Assembly (NCBI RefSeq): GCF_900089075.1
Contig: NZ_LT593746.1
Coordinates: 951,207 to 1,015,206 of the forward strand
Origin: Vaginella massiliensis
Lineage (GTDB): Bacteria; Bacteroidota; Bacteroidia; Flavobacteriales; Weeksellaceae
DNA: 64,000 bases
Direction: 5' to 3'
Shown here: positions 63,838 to 64,000 of the stretch, piece after piece
Layout of the letters: the number at the start of each line of letters is the position of its first letter
Position numbering within the stretch: the first letter of the stretch is position 1
Program-made: the position numbers and the translations under genes
The notes under the pieces: generated by a model
Seen by the model: the letters and a program-made list of their open reading frames with translations, nothing else
Database searches by the model: none
Told to the model about the DNA's origin: nothing

Positions 63838-64000
63838 TCTTCTATTACTTTTAGTTTACTTTCGGTATCATCCCAAGCGTAGCTTACCCGCACGTTCCCT
63901 AAGTGATCGGTGTAATTGTAAACATAATTATAAGTTCTGCCGCCACTAACTTTATTGGTCACCACATTTACATAGCCTTCCGATGTTGGGAAAAATTGTA
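63798..64000 (-). pseudogene. upstream part of Rhs module B, running off the window
   Basis: The minus strand from the right edge reads QFFPTSEGYVNVVTNKVSGG, YNYVYNYTDHLGNVRVSYAW, DDTESKLKVIEE, then TEERGSPNTNKK and a TAA. It is the same Rhs region as 58560-58720 of module A. So the gene body lies to the right and was cut from its tip by the stop in the inserted segment. Confidence 0.7.

Noticed and set aside
53151-64000. CRISPR array or phage structural genes in the island
   Set aside because: No regularly spaced short repeats and no capsid, portal or terminase-like proteins are seen.

Overview
The window is a piece of a Bacteroidota chromosome, most likely class Flavobacteriia and Weeksellaceae-like (family level is inference). 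The signs are AT-rich intergenic DNA, few Shine-Dalgarno sites, promoters of the Bacteroidota form TTTG-N19-TAnnTTTG (clearest at 7747-7777 and 22185-22215), BshC of bacillithiol synthesis, a type IX secretion plug protein, a fused E1 alpha-beta 2-oxoacid dehydrogenase, and secreted proteins ending their signal peptide in AQ.

From 1 to about 53.2 kb the content is conserved core genome. In order: the dnaE 3' end and trxA; three tandem tRNA-Asp genes; a NUDIX hydrolase; bcp and recA; a conserved protein of unknown function; a metallo-beta-lactamase-fold hydrolase; tRNA-Leu; a candidate small RNA; a membrane-anchored EEP phosphatase; three tandem secreted paralogues with a shared N-terminus and divergent C-termini; E1; a type IX plug protein; pruA; a cation efflux protein; an acyl-CoA dehydrogenase; rpsU, xerC/D and hpf; four tRNAs and tuf; tRNA-Trp; then secE-nusG-rplK-rplA-rplJ-rplL-rpoB-rpoC with a DUF3467 gene at its end. 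After that come an E2 acyltransferase, a DegP/HtrA protease, dapF-mltG, a LysM/periplasmic-binding fusion, bshC, a GDPD lipoprotein, two coiled-coil proteins, a TonB-dependent receptor, a Spy-like protein, tpx and an aminotransferase.

Downstream of tRNA-Met (53077-53150) the content changes to a decayed accessory island that runs off the right edge. 53.3-56.5 kb holds remnants of a conjugative or mobilizable element: a umuD-like gene, a umuC broken by a stop and fused by deletion to a primase-like gene, a lipoprotein, and a DUF3945-type gene with a stop and a frameshift. 57-64 kb is a polymorphic-toxin locus. Two Rhs C-terminal modules face each other. Between them lie candidate immunity genes, a decayed duplicate immunity gene, an orphan metallopeptidase-like toxin tip and a dead IS256-type element. 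A 156-bp Rhs segment is present in both modules as an inverted repeat (58744-58899 and 63564-63719, six or so mismatches by eye), so homologous recombination could invert the segment between them and exchange the toxin tips. This is the most interesting part of the window.

All calls come from reading the sequence by eye; no database search was run.
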